Shown here: positions 1 through 5,888 of the stretch, one piece after another
Layout of the letters: every line of letters starts with the position of its first letter
How positions within the stretch are numbered: position 1 is the stretch's first letter
Source of the DNA: Spirulina sp. DLM2.Bin59
Lineage (GTDB): Bacteria; Cyanobacteriota; Cyanobacteriia; Cyanobacteriales; Spirulinaceae
Direction of reading: 5' to 3'
DNA length: 5,888 nt
Assembly (NCBI GenBank): GCA_007693875.1
Contig: RECT01000348.1
Coordinates: forward strand, 1 to 5,888
Notes under the pieces: model-generated
Database searches by the model: none
What the model was told of the DNA's origin: nothing
What the model saw: only the letters and a program-made list of their open reading frames with translations
Position numbers and translations under genes: made by a program

Positions 1-1647
1 CACCGTCGATAAAGGCACACCATCCCGCTCCACAGCGTAAACCACCGGGCATTGGGGAAAAAGGAACGGCAATTCAATATAGGGCATGGCCACATAATAA
101 TCCGGGGGTGACCCCTTAGCCCCGTAGTCTAAATCCGCTTCAATATCCAACAGCGTTAACTCAGGACTGGTAAACATTTGGGCGATATAAAGGGGGCCAC
201 CCACCGCCACCGTTGACCCCGGGGAGGCTTGGTCATTCACCCATTCAATGGCTTCCCGGAGGCTCAAACCCCAATAATCCGTATCGTAGCGACCATAGGC
301 GGCGGGTAATCCCCCAGAAATCCAATTGAAATAAACGTATTGGTGGGGATGGAGCGTGATCATCGTCACGGCGATCGCACTCATGGCCACCGTCATCCCC
401 GTCAGGGCAAAAAACCGCTGCACCCCCCTCACCAACTGCTGATAACTCCAAATCAACCCCGCAGCGGCGATCGCTCCCACCCCCGGCAGGATAAATAAAA
501 ACTGTCGCAGGCCGTTGTAAATGGGGGCACCCTGGGCGATGGCCAACCCCGGCAACAGGATTATTTGCAGCAACACCAACACCGTTGCCCCCCGTTGCAA
601 CGGCGTAAACCGCCGAAAATTAATCCCGATAAACAACAATCCCAACCCTAACCCCACCTGCCATAGCAAAGGCGTTGTCTGCCATAACCACACCGGCAAA
701 TAGGAGCGAGGCACCTGATCCGCCGGTAAAATTTGCCCCGCAAACAGTACCACCCCCGGCCAAGTCGTTTGGGATAAATAGGCCAAGGTTGCCCAAAACC
801 AACCCAGGGGATTAGACCAAGCCGCTGGGTGTAGGAGGGTGGTGGTGATCCCCCAAGTGATGACCATGAGGAGATAGCTGGGGAGAGCTTCGACCACCAT
901 GCCCCACCAACCCCGACGGAAACCCTGGGCAATGACATGGGCTAAGGGGAAAAAGCCCAGCAACAGGAACCCCTCAATGCGGATACTACACAAAACCCCA
1001 ATCAACACCCCATAAAGGGCTACATAGATCGGAAAACGATTGGGGCTGAGGGGACTGGGGCGGGGGCGGATGTCGTAGTTAATCAGGGCAGCGCCGACGG
1101 CGGTGGTGAGGGTAAACAGGGCGGCGAAGGGAATGTCCTTGGGGTTATAAAACCCATGGGCCCAAAATCGCGGTATCAGGGCTAACACCAAGGGGCCAAA
1201 CCAAGCATATTCAAACCCCGTCAGCATGGCCACCAGAGCCGCCACCGCTCCGTAGGCGATCATTGCCGTTACAAACGTCAGGGGATGTTTAAGCTGAATA
1301 CGGCGGTGAATGGCTTGGGCAATGGCGCGATCGCCTTCCTCTAAGCCCTGATCTGCCCAAGGGTTATCCAACCGCTCATCTATAAAGGCTTTGCCCTGAT
1401 AGGCCAATTCCGCTAGCAGGTTAAAAGCCACACCATCATGCCTGAGGTCTTTGGGGATCTTCTCTCCTTGGGTAATCCACTCAAAGTTATATTTCGCCGT
1501 CGAAATCTCGGTACCTTCATCCCAAGACACACCATAATCCCCCACCGTCCCCAACCCAATGCCCAGGAGCAGGAGCAAAATTGTTGCTAACTTGAGGGCC
1601 GGGGCAACGGTGGGAAATTGAAAAGCGAGGGTGGGTTTCAAAGCCAT
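1..1647 (-). CDS. Polytopic membrane glycosyltransferase, GT-C / family 39-like (3'-truncated by window edge)
   Basis: A frame on the minus strand is open for 549 codons from an ATG at 1647 to the window edge. The protein starts with a hydrophobic segment (about residues 17-36), followed by a loop with the acidic pair D43-E44 in the context VSWDEG. In GT-C enzymes such a pair in the first outer loop is the usual catalytic site. About nine to ten further hydrophobic segments follow between residues 122 and 431. Family-like motifs are NPKDIPF (168-174), YNGLRQFLFILPG (377-389), HPHQYVYFN (433-441) and TDYWG (456-460), then a soluble C-terminal part. Members of this group are usually annotated as glycosyltransferase family 39 or dolichyl-phosphate-mannose-type transferases, which use lipid-linked sugar donors at the outer face of the membrane. 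The donor and acceptor here cannot be read from sequence. An in-frame TGA at 1666-1668, with no other start codon after it, makes ATG 1647 the first possible start; no Shine-Dalgarno is visible. Only a few residues are probably missing at the C-terminus. It is divergent from the HD-GYP gene. Confidence 0.85.
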   Translation of the reverse strand, partial: MALKPTLAFQFPTVAPALKLATILLLLLGIGLGTVGDYGVSWDEGTEISTAKYNFEWITQGEKIPKDLRHDGVAFNLLAELAYQGKAFIDERLDNPWADQGLEEGDRAIAQAIHRRIQLKHPLTFVTAMIAYGAVAALVAMLTGFEYAWFGPLVLALIPRFWAHGFYNPKDIPFAALFTLTTAVGAALINYDIRPRPSPLSPNRFPIYVALYGVLIGVLCSIRIEGFLLLGFFPLAHVIAQGFRRGWWGMVVEALPSYLLMVITWGITTTLLHPAAWSNPLGWFWATLAYLSQTTWPGVVLFAGQILPADQVPRSYLPVWLWQTTPLLWQVGLGLGLLFIGINFRRFTPLQRGATVLVLLQIILLPGLAIAQGAPIYNGLRQFLFILPGVGAIAAAGLIWSYQQLVRGVQRFFALTGMTVAMSAIAVTMITLHPHQYVYFNWISGGLPAAYGRYDTDYWGLSLREAIEWVNDQASPGSTVAVGGPLYIAQMFTSPELTLLDIEADLDYGAKGSPPDYYVAMPYIELPFLFPQCPVVYAVERDGVPLSTV

Positions 1648-1690
1648 AGCAGTCGAGGAAGGAAATCATGCCCTTTGGGGCTGAGTTTAA

Positions 1691-1700
1691 CCGATATCGG
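1691..1700. promoter_or_regulatory. Perfect 10-bp palindrome, possible operator
   Basis: CCGATATCGG is its own reverse complement and lies 44 bp upstream of the glycosyltransferase ATG, in the divergent region. This is a reasonable place for a repressor or activator site near that gene's promoter. The symmetry does not extend to the flanking bases, and a 10-bp palindrome can arise by chance, so the role is only a suggestion. Confidence 0.2.
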
Positions 1701-1776
1701 CGCAATTCTCCCTCGGGAAGCGGACGGTCAGCCTCAAATCTGAACTGGCCAGGGACAACAGTTTGCCCCCAATAAT

Positions 1777-1785
1777 TGCGATAAT
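1777..1785 (+). promoter_or_regulatory. Candidate extended -10 promoter element for the HD-GYP gene
   Basis: The sequence TGCGATAAT fits an extended -10 (TGn followed by five of six matches to TATAAT). It would place transcription start near 1792, about 36 bp upstream of the ATG at 1828. No good -35 hexamer lies 16-18 bp upstream; a TTGCCC at 1763-1768 is too close. Extended -10 promoters can work without a good -35. The call rests on this single motif. Confidence 0.3.
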
Positions 1786-1827
1786 ATTTGCCATGCTCAG
1801 AATTTTTCCCGTTCTCCTGCAATCATC

Positions 1828-3513
1828 ATGGCGGCTTTCCATCGACGACAACCTTCTGGACTCTCTGATTTAGCCTCTATTCCCAATGATCATCTTAAAC
1901 TGATTGAAAAGCTGCTCTCCATTGGCAGCGCTTTGTCCATAGGCCAGGACTTAGAGGAGTTGCTGGCCTTTATTTTGACAAAAAGTCGTGAAATTACCTA
2001 CAGTGATGCAGGGAGTGTCTTTTTAGTCCAAAAACCGGAGGGAGAAAATCCTTATCTGTTGTTTAAGGTGGCACAGAATGATTCTTTGCCCCATGTGCAG
2101 TTACGAGAATTTGCAATTCCTTTAACGCGCCATAGTTTAGCGGGTTATGTCGCCTTGACGGGCCGCACGTTAAATATTCCCGATGCTCAAAATATTTTAC
2201 CGGGATTTCCTTATCAATTAGATCGGAATTTTGATCAGGATTTTGAGTATCAAACCTGTTCGGTTTTGGTTTTGCCGATGCAGGATAACACGGGAGAAAC
2301 CATTGGGGTGTTGCAATTGATCAACCGTAAGATCAATCCGGAGGTGAAGATCACGATTGAAAATGCCGTGAAGGTCACACAATCCTATTCGGAATGGGAG
2401 GAGCGGGTGGTGCGATCGCTGGCATCCCAGGCGGCGATTTCCATTGAACGCAAACTTCTCCATGAGAATATTGAAAATTTATTTGAGGGGTTTGTCCGGG
2501 CTTCGGTTCAGGTGATTGAATCCCGCGACCCCACGACTTCGGGCCATTCGGAGCGGGTGGCAAATTTAACGGTGCATTTGGCGGAGCAGGTGGGGAATGT
2601 GAGCCAGGGCCCTTTACAATTAATTTATTTCACGCCGCCCCAGATTCAAGAAATTCGCTATGCGGCGTTATTGCATGATTTTGGCAAGGTGGGAGTTCCC
2701 GAGGCAATTCTCAATAAGCGTAAAAAGTTATATCCCGAGCAGTTGATGGTGATTCAACAGCGGTTTGCCGTGGCACAACGGACATTAGAGCGGGATTGTG
2801 CTGAGGCAAAATATGCCTATTTGGTGAACCATGCTAGCCATATCCATCAAGAGGGGGAAGATTGTTCCCATTGTCAATATCTCAAGGGTTTGGAATCGCA
2901 GTTGGAGCGGGCGATCGCCACGTTGCACCGCTATCAATCCTTAATTTTAGAAATTAATGAGCCGGAAGCCATTTCCCCTAAGCAGTTTGAAGCCTTTTCC
3001 GATGAGGCTTGGGGGGAACTGACGGCCTTGGCAGAATATCGTTACCCTGATGTCAATGGGGAATTACAACCGCTACTCACGCCCCAAGAGTTAGAGCAAC
3101 TCATGCTCCCCATGGGCAATCTCACCCAAATGGAATGGCAGGCGATTAAAGCCCATGTCACCCATTCCTACGAATTCCTGAAGCAAATTCCCTGGACAAA
3201 ATCGCTCCAATCTGTCCCAATTATCGCGTACGGCCACCATGAAAAGCTGAATGGCAGTGGTTATCCTAGGGGATTACGGGGGGATGAGATTCCGGTTCAA
3301 ACCCAGATGATGGCGATCGCCGATATCTACGATGCTCTCACTGCCGCAGATCGCCCCTATAAACGTCCTCTCCCCCTAGAGGTGGCCCTGCGAATTCTGC
3401 GGGAGGAGGCGGATAAGGGCAGCATCAATGGGGAGTTGGTGGCGGTGTTTATGCACCAACGGATCTACGAAGTTTTAGGTCATAGTCTCCATGCAGAGGG
3501 TCACGATGCTTAA
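1828..3513 (+). CDS. GAF domain plus HD-GYP domain protein, predicted cyclic-di-GMP phosphodiesterase
   Basis: Complete 561-residue protein, predicted cytoplasmic, with no signal peptide or membrane segment. Residues about 25-207 form a GAF sensor domain (SVFLV near 63-67, AQND 82-85, LNIPDAQ 115-121, IGVLQLINR 159-167). A helix at about 195-230 links it to the HD-GYP domain. Metal-ligand positions look intact: H240, the HD pair H283-D284 within LLHDFGKVGV, H443 in AHVTH, H470-H471, the GYP triplet 478-480 and D499 in AIADIYDALT. HD-GYP enzymes hydrolyse cyclic-di-GMP to pGpG or GMP. Unlike the compact form, about 130 residues separate KKLYPEQ (299-305) from LTQMEWQAIKAH (432-443), and they hold a Cys/His cluster. 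I recall a similar long-insert subfamily in other bacteria, so the insert is probably functional. The asparagine in HHEKLNGSGYP, where many members have Asp, is a mild variation. The first in-frame ATG is used; upstream codons are open but contain no start. No GGDEF domain is present. Confidence 0.93.
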   Translation: MAAFHRRQPSGLSDLASIPNDHLKLIEKLLSIGSALSIGQDLEELLAFILTKSREITYSDAGSVFLVQKPEGENPYLLFKVAQNDSLPHVQLREFAIPLTRHSLAGYVALTGRTLNIPDAQNILPGFPYQLDRNFDQDFEYQTCSVLVLPMQDNTGETIGVLQLINRKINPEVKITIENAVKVTQSYSEWEERVVRSLASQAAISIERKLLHENIENLFEGFVRASVQVIESRDPTTSGHSERVANLTVHLAEQVGNVSQGPLQLIYFTPPQIQEIRYAALLHDFGKVGVPEAILNKRKKLYPEQLMVIQQRFAVAQRTLERDCAEAKYAYLVNHASHIHQEGEDCSHCQYLKGLESQLERAIATLHRYQSLILEINEPEAISPKQFEAFSDEAWGELTALAEYRYPDVNGELQPLLTPQELEQLMLPMGNLTQMEWQAIKAHVTHSYEFLKQIPWTKSLQSVPIIAYGHHEKLNGSGYPRGLRGDEIPVQTQMMAIADIYDALTAADRPYKRPLPLEVALRILREEADKGSINGELVAVFMHQRIYEVLGHSLHAEGHDA

Positions 3514-3736
3514 TAGCATCGTACCAGTCAGCAGCAAAATTCTCTTCCTCCTCCGACGGAAATTCAAACTCAGGGCTGAGGGGATCTAGGGTTGGATCAA
3601 GCTCTGGCAACCATTCTGAATCAAAGGCATCTGACTGATCATCTAGACTCAGAGCAATGATGCGACTGGGAGGAAGAATTGGCTTCAATACAAAGGCTTT
3701 GGGGTGATGCCGATGGTTGGTTTTCAGTTTAGCCAT
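3449..3736 (-). CDS. Small acidic hypothetical protein
   Basis: A 95-residue frame that I do not recognise. The first 13 residues are basic (MAKLKTNHRHHPK). A short apolar stretch follows (FVLKPILPPSRIIALSL), then a strongly acidic segment, residues about 32-80, with a run of four glutamates (SEEEENF) and the repeated pattern LDPTLDPLSP. There is no signal peptide or membrane segment. The last 21 codons, counting the stop, lie opposite the 3' end of the HD-GYP gene, giving a 65-bp tail-to-tail overlap. It lies 125 bp downstream of the adhesin gene on the same strand and may be reached by readthrough from it. No Shine-Dalgarno or clear promoter is visible. The region is otherwise unexplained and the protein composition is coherent, which favours a real gene. 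A short DNA-binding or partner-binding adaptor would fit the charge pattern, but that is a guess. Confidence 0.55.
   Translation of the reverse strand: MAKLKTNHRHHPKAFVLKPILPPSRIIALSLDDQSDAFDSEWLPELDPTLDPLSPEFEFPSEEEENFAADWYDAIKHRDPLHGDYDLKLRRSVGA
3503..3522. repeat. Perfect 8-bp inverted repeat (hairpin) at the HD-GYP stop codon
   Basis: ACGATGCT is followed after the loop TAAT by its exact reverse complement AGCATCGT. The loop contains the TAA stop of the HD-GYP gene, and the same bases encode residues within DAIKHRD of the small acidic protein on the other strand. The symmetry works for transcripts from either direction. Neither side has a run of T after the stem, so this is not a standard Rho-independent terminator. 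It may still mark or stabilise the 3' end of the HD-GYP mRNA. Confidence 0.5.
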
Positions 3737-3861
3737 GGTAGATGCAATAAAAAGTTAACGCCTGTGCCTGGTGGCTCTGAGTCTTTTCTAGGGAAGGGCA
3801 AGAATTTTTATGCAGGGGACGGGCAAAATCCCTGGCGATCGCCCCTCTTCCCCACGATTCT
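3737..3861. other. Intergenic gap between adhesin gene and small acidic gene
   Basis: This 125-bp gap lies between two minus-strand genes. It contains one HIP1 octamer (3835-3842), within the 10-bp palindrome GGCGATCGCC, just after the adhesin stop codon. Short GGG/CCC pairings nearby are possible, but no stem followed by a T-run could be found. On the minus strand TGCATAAA resembles a weak extended -10 and could serve the small gene. Nothing here is strong enough to call a terminator or promoter. Confidence 0.4.
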
Positions 3862-5888
3862 TTAAGGCTGGCCACAATGAACAGCACTGAGGAGAAATTG
3901 AGGCGGCGTCGGGGCTTCAGCGGTGAGGACAAGTTGCCCCTGGGCATTGCGGCCCCAACCTTGGGCAATGAGGGGACGGGGGTTGGGGTTGATGGTGTGA
4001 GGGGAGAGGGGGCGTTGGCGCGGCCTCTCCATCGGAGCATCGCCTCCCTCTGGCATCACCACGGGCAACAGTGACACCATCCCCACGCCTAATCCATCAG
4101 CGGGATTTTCCGGAATCCCCCGCCCTTGGAAACGCAGGCCACTCCCCGGTTCTGTCCCCGGCCGCAACCCACAAACCTGCTGCACCACCTCGGGGGATTC
4201 CACCACAGGGATATCAATTAATGCTTGGGTGGGGTCAATGCCGGGGGTGTTTAAAATCACCTCACCATTTAATTCTGGGCTGAAGAGAGAAAAGGCGGTG
4301 ATATCGTTTTCCGGGGTGCGTTGAAGGCGGAATTTTAGCCCAAAAATTGCCTCAGCATTAATCACAATCCGACCGCCTCGACCACGAAAAGAATTGGCTA
4401 CAATATCACTATTAAATAACCCCGTTACTGTTGCCGCATTAATTGTGATATTCCCTCCATCTCCCGGCTGGTTAGCAGTCCCGGCAGTGGTGGAAATTTC
4501 GCTATCAAAAAGCAAAATAATATGGAGGGCATTGAGGTTAATATTGCCCCCCTGGCCGGAGGTGGTGGCGGCGGTGATTGTGCCTTGCTTTTCGAGTTGA
4601 ATAAGGCGAGCACGAATGTTTAAATTACCCGCATTACCGGTTCCCAAACTTTCAACGGTGACAGTGCCGCGATCGCGCACGTTTAACTGATTGGCAGTAA
4701 TGTTAACATTGCCCCCCTGTCCTGATCGGGTGGCGGCGGTAATACTGCCTTGGTTTTCTAACTGCACTAAACGAGCGTTAACCTGTAAATTGCCAGCATT
4801 GCCAGTCCCTAAAGTTTCAACGGTAATGGTGGCGCGATCGCTCACGTTTAGCCGATCTGTATTAATGGTTACTGCCCCCGCATTTGCCTCGGTTCTCGTG
4901 CGTGAAGAAATTCCGCTGGGCAATTGTTCGCCCAAGCCAGTCACCGTAATTTGTTCACGGGCATTAATCGTTAAAGTTCCCCCTTGACCCGCGCCAATGG
5001 TTCCCACAGAAATCACGCCACCATCGGTAATCGTTAATCGCCCCGTTTCCAGGGTTAAATTACCGCTATTGCCCTGGCCTGTGGCATCGGTTTGGGTGAA
5101 AATGCCGCTAAAAAAGGTTTTTCCGGCGGGGTTTTTGCCAGTGCCATTAATGGCGATCGATTCATGGGCGGTAATGTTGGCATCACTGCCATGGCCTAGG
5201 CCAAAGGTTCCGGTGGAAATCTGCGCTCCATCGTTGAGGGTGAGGCGTTGACTGTCGATGATCAACTTGCCGCCGGAGCCGGTGGCGGTGGGGCTGGCAA
5301 CGTTGGCGGTGAGGCTGGTGGGGTTCGTGTTGCCGATGCCCGTCAGGAAAATATCTTGGGCTTGAATGCGTAGGTTGCCCGCGTTCCCCGCTGCTAGGGT
5401 TGAGGTGGTGATCTGTGCGCCGGAACGGAGGTTGAGGGTTTGGGTGGCGATCGCAATATTACCCCCATTGCCGCTGAAGCGTTCGGCGGCGCTGCGGATC
5501 GTGCTTTCCCCAGCCATAGTAAGGTTGTTACTGTTGATGACGATATTTCCCGCATTGCCGTTGGAGGTGGTGCGGGCAAGGATTTGGCCTTGATCATTGA
5601 GATTGATATTGGCCACATTGACGGTTACTGTACCCCCTTGGCCCGTTGATGCACCATGGGCAATGGCAACGGTGCTGCGGACTCCGCCAGGACTGACCCC
5701 CCGGATCGTCATTTGTTGACCTGTAATTGTTAAATCCCCCGATCGCGCCCCTAAATTGGCCACCCTTGCGCTCACTTCTCCCCCACCCGTGGCTGAGAGT
5801 TGGCCTGTGTTGATCTCGATATTGCCACCGATGCCGCCGGTATTGTTGGCTTCGGTGAAGATGCGACTGATGGGGCCGGTGCTGCTAT
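3862..5888 (-). CDS. Filamentous-haemagglutinin-like repeat surface protein, C-terminal part (5'-truncated by window edge)
   Basis: 674 residues are visible and the frame stays open through 5888, so the true start lies outside the window. The sequence is about seventeen units of roughly 27-38 residues, each opening with a glycine-rich turn such as NAGNL or QGGNI and followed by alternating hydrophobic residues. It is rich in Asn, Thr and Gly, as in right-handed beta-helix adhesins of the two-partner secretion class. The helix ends with RLQRTPENDITAFSLFSPELNG and INTPGIDP-like patterns. A Cys tail follows: QQVCGLRPG (Cys codon 4171-4173), GRGIPENP, a proline-rich linker, LIAQGWGRNAQGQLVLTAEAP and a last Cys (codon 3874-3876) three residues before the end. 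This tail is typical of cyanobacterial haemagglutinin or 'S-layer family' proteins. Members are exported by a TpsB pore via an N-terminal TPS domain, not visible here. A role in adhesion or the cell surface is inferred; the ligand is unknown. Confidence 0.88.
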   Translation of the reverse strand, partial: SSTGPISRIFTEANNTGGIGGNIEINTGQLSATGGGEVSARVANLGARSGDLTITGQQMTIRGVSPGGVRSTVAIAHGASTGQGGTVTVNVANINLNDQGQILARTTSNGNAGNIVINSNNLTMAGESTIRSAAERFSGNGGNIAIATQTLNLRSGAQITTSTLAAGNAGNLRIQAQDIFLTGIGNTNPTSLTANVASPTATGSGGKLIIDSQRLTLNDGAQISTGTFGLGHGSDANITAHESIAINGTGKNPAGKTFFSGIFTQTDATGQGNSGNLTLETGRLTITDGGVISVGTIGAGQGGTLTINAREQITVTGLGEQLPSGISSRTRTEANAGAVTINTDRLNVSDRATITVETLGTGNAGNLQVNARLVQLENQGSITAATRSGQGGNVNITANQLNVRDRGTVTVESLGTGNAGNLNIRARLIQLEKQGTITAATTSGQGGNINLNALHIILLFDSEISTTAGTANQPGDGGNITINAATVTGLFNSDIVANSFRGRGGRIVINAEAIFGLKFRLQRTPENDITAFSLFSPELNGEVILNTPGIDPTQALIDIPVVESPEVVQQVCGLRPGTEPGSGLRFQGRGIPENPADGLGVGMVSLLPVVMPEGGDAPMERPRQRPLSPHTINPNPRPLIAQGWGRNAQGQLVLTAEAPTPPQFLLSAVHCGQP
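4543..4872 (-). repeat. Two tandem 165-bp (55-residue) repeats inside the adhesin gene
   Basis: Two adjacent blocks, 4543-4707 and 4708-4872, align base for base with a period of 165 and no gaps, at roughly 70 percent identity by eye. Shared anchors are ATTGCCCCCCTG at each block start, GTGGCGGCGGT, TTTCAACGGT and a HIP1 octamer at 4669 and 4834, also 165 apart. In protein terms each block is two beta-helix units, one of the NAGNL type and one of the QGGN type, with LNV-DR, GTGNAGNL, ARL-QLE-QG and ITAAT conserved. Neighbouring units are much more divergent, so this looks like a later duplication of a two-unit module. Confidence 0.8.

Larger units (their letters stand above)
1648..1827. promoter_or_regulatory. 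Divergent intergenic region between the glycosyltransferase and HD-GYP genes
   Basis: These 180 bp separate two genes that point away from each other, so both promoters should lie here unless they sit inside coding sequence. Neither gene has a recognisable Shine-Dalgarno, which is common in cyanobacteria. A plus-strand extended -10 element (1777-1785) and a perfect 10-bp palindrome (1691-1700) are the only distinct signals I see. A TTG-start reading frame crosses the region on the minus strand, but it runs out of frame into the glycosyltransferase gene and I do not believe it. The extent is set by the two start codons; regulatory content is inferred. Confidence 0.6.
371..5454. repeat. Dispersed HIP1 octamers (GCGATCGC)
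   Basis: The palindromic octamer GCGATCGC occurs at 371, 467, 1327, 2412, 2911, 3313, 3835, 4669, 4834 and 5447 (start positions). About 0.09 copies would be expected by chance in this length. All are inside genes except the one at 3835. Such abundance is the known HIP1 signature of many cyanobacterial genomes, and all major regions carry it, so none looks like very recent foreign DNA. Confidence 0.9.

Noticed and set aside
1687..1794. Minus-strand 35-residue frame starting MANIIAIIGG in the divergent region
   Set aside because: A possible leader peptide, but the only AGGAG-like sequence is about 19 bases upstream, too far for a ribosome site, and no conservation can be checked here.
1517..1822. 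Minus-strand 101-residue frame starting with TTG
   Set aside because: It uses a rare start, covers the divergent promoter region and then runs out of frame through the well-supported glycosyltransferase start. Its composition looks like random translation.
1900..2450. GAF domain as a bilin-binding phytochrome or cyanobacteriochrome sensor
   Set aside because: The only candidate cysteine (C144) is in a core strand (TCSVLVLP), and no Cys-His or DxCF chromophore motif is present, so this is a generic GAF domain.
3503..3522. Rho-independent terminator
   Set aside because: The 8-bp stem is perfect, but no T-run follows on either strand and the stem is only half GC.
3449..3736. Antitoxin half of a toxin-antitoxin pair
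   Set aside because: No second small gene adjoins it on the same strand: the upstream neighbour is the adhesin and its own end overlaps the convergent HD-GYP gene.
3729..4040. Minus-strand 103-residue frame overlapping the adhesin 3' end
   Set aside because: It is a shifted-frame shadow of the adhesin C-terminal coding sequence running through the intergenic gap; proline- and serine-rich with no coherent fold.
4071..5649. Several plus-strand frames of 65-98 residues opposite the adhesin
   Set aside because: They arise from the biased codons of the glycine- and asparagine-rich repeats read in antisense. They lack ribosome sites and look like no known protein.
5773..5775. GTG as the start of the adhesin gene
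   Set aside because: The same frame remains open to the window edge at 5888 with the same repeat style (TGGIGGNIEINTG), so this GTG is an internal valine codon.

Overview
The window looks like cyanobacterial chromosome. The octamer GCGATCGC (HIP1) occurs at least ten times in 5.9 kb, about a hundred times more than chance. The large surface protein at the right ends in a Cys-containing tail that I know from cyanobacterial haemagglutinin-like proteins. The genus cannot be named from this sequence.

Layout, left to right: (1) 1-1647, minus strand: a polytopic membrane protein of the GT-C / family 39 glycosyltransferase type. Its start is present and its last residues lie left of the window. It was found by reading the minus strand, where the frame is open for 549 codons. 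(2) 1648-1827: a 180-bp divergent intergenic region that must hold the promoters of both flanking genes. One plausible extended -10 element and one 10-bp palindrome are visible. (3) 1828-3513, plus strand: a complete GAF plus HD-GYP protein, a predicted cyclic-di-GMP phosphodiesterase, with about 130 residues inserted inside the HD-GYP domain. (4) 3449-3736, minus strand: a small, very acidic protein of unknown function whose 3' end overlaps the HD-GYP gene tail to tail by 65 bp. A perfect 8-bp hairpin lies beside this overlap. (5) 3737-3861: a 125-bp gap with no clear promoter or terminator. (6) 3862-5888, minus strand: the C-terminal 674 residues of a filamentous-haemagglutinin-like, beta-helical surface protein. 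It has about seventeen repeat units, including a 165-bp tandem duplication. Its N-terminus, with the secretion signal and the two-partner-secretion domain expected for the family, lies beyond the right edge.

The three large genes share a cell-surface theme: a membrane glycosyltransferase, a second-messenger hydrolase and a secreted adhesin-like protein. Cyclic-di-GMP often controls adhesion and exopolysaccharide in bacteria, so a functional link is reasonable, but it is inferred only from proximity and the genes do not form one operon. I do not see a wholly new multi-gene system. The items most worth a second look are the Cys/His-rich insertion in the HD-GYP protein, the acidic orphan protein with its antisense overlap and hairpin, and the recent-looking repeat duplication in the adhesin.
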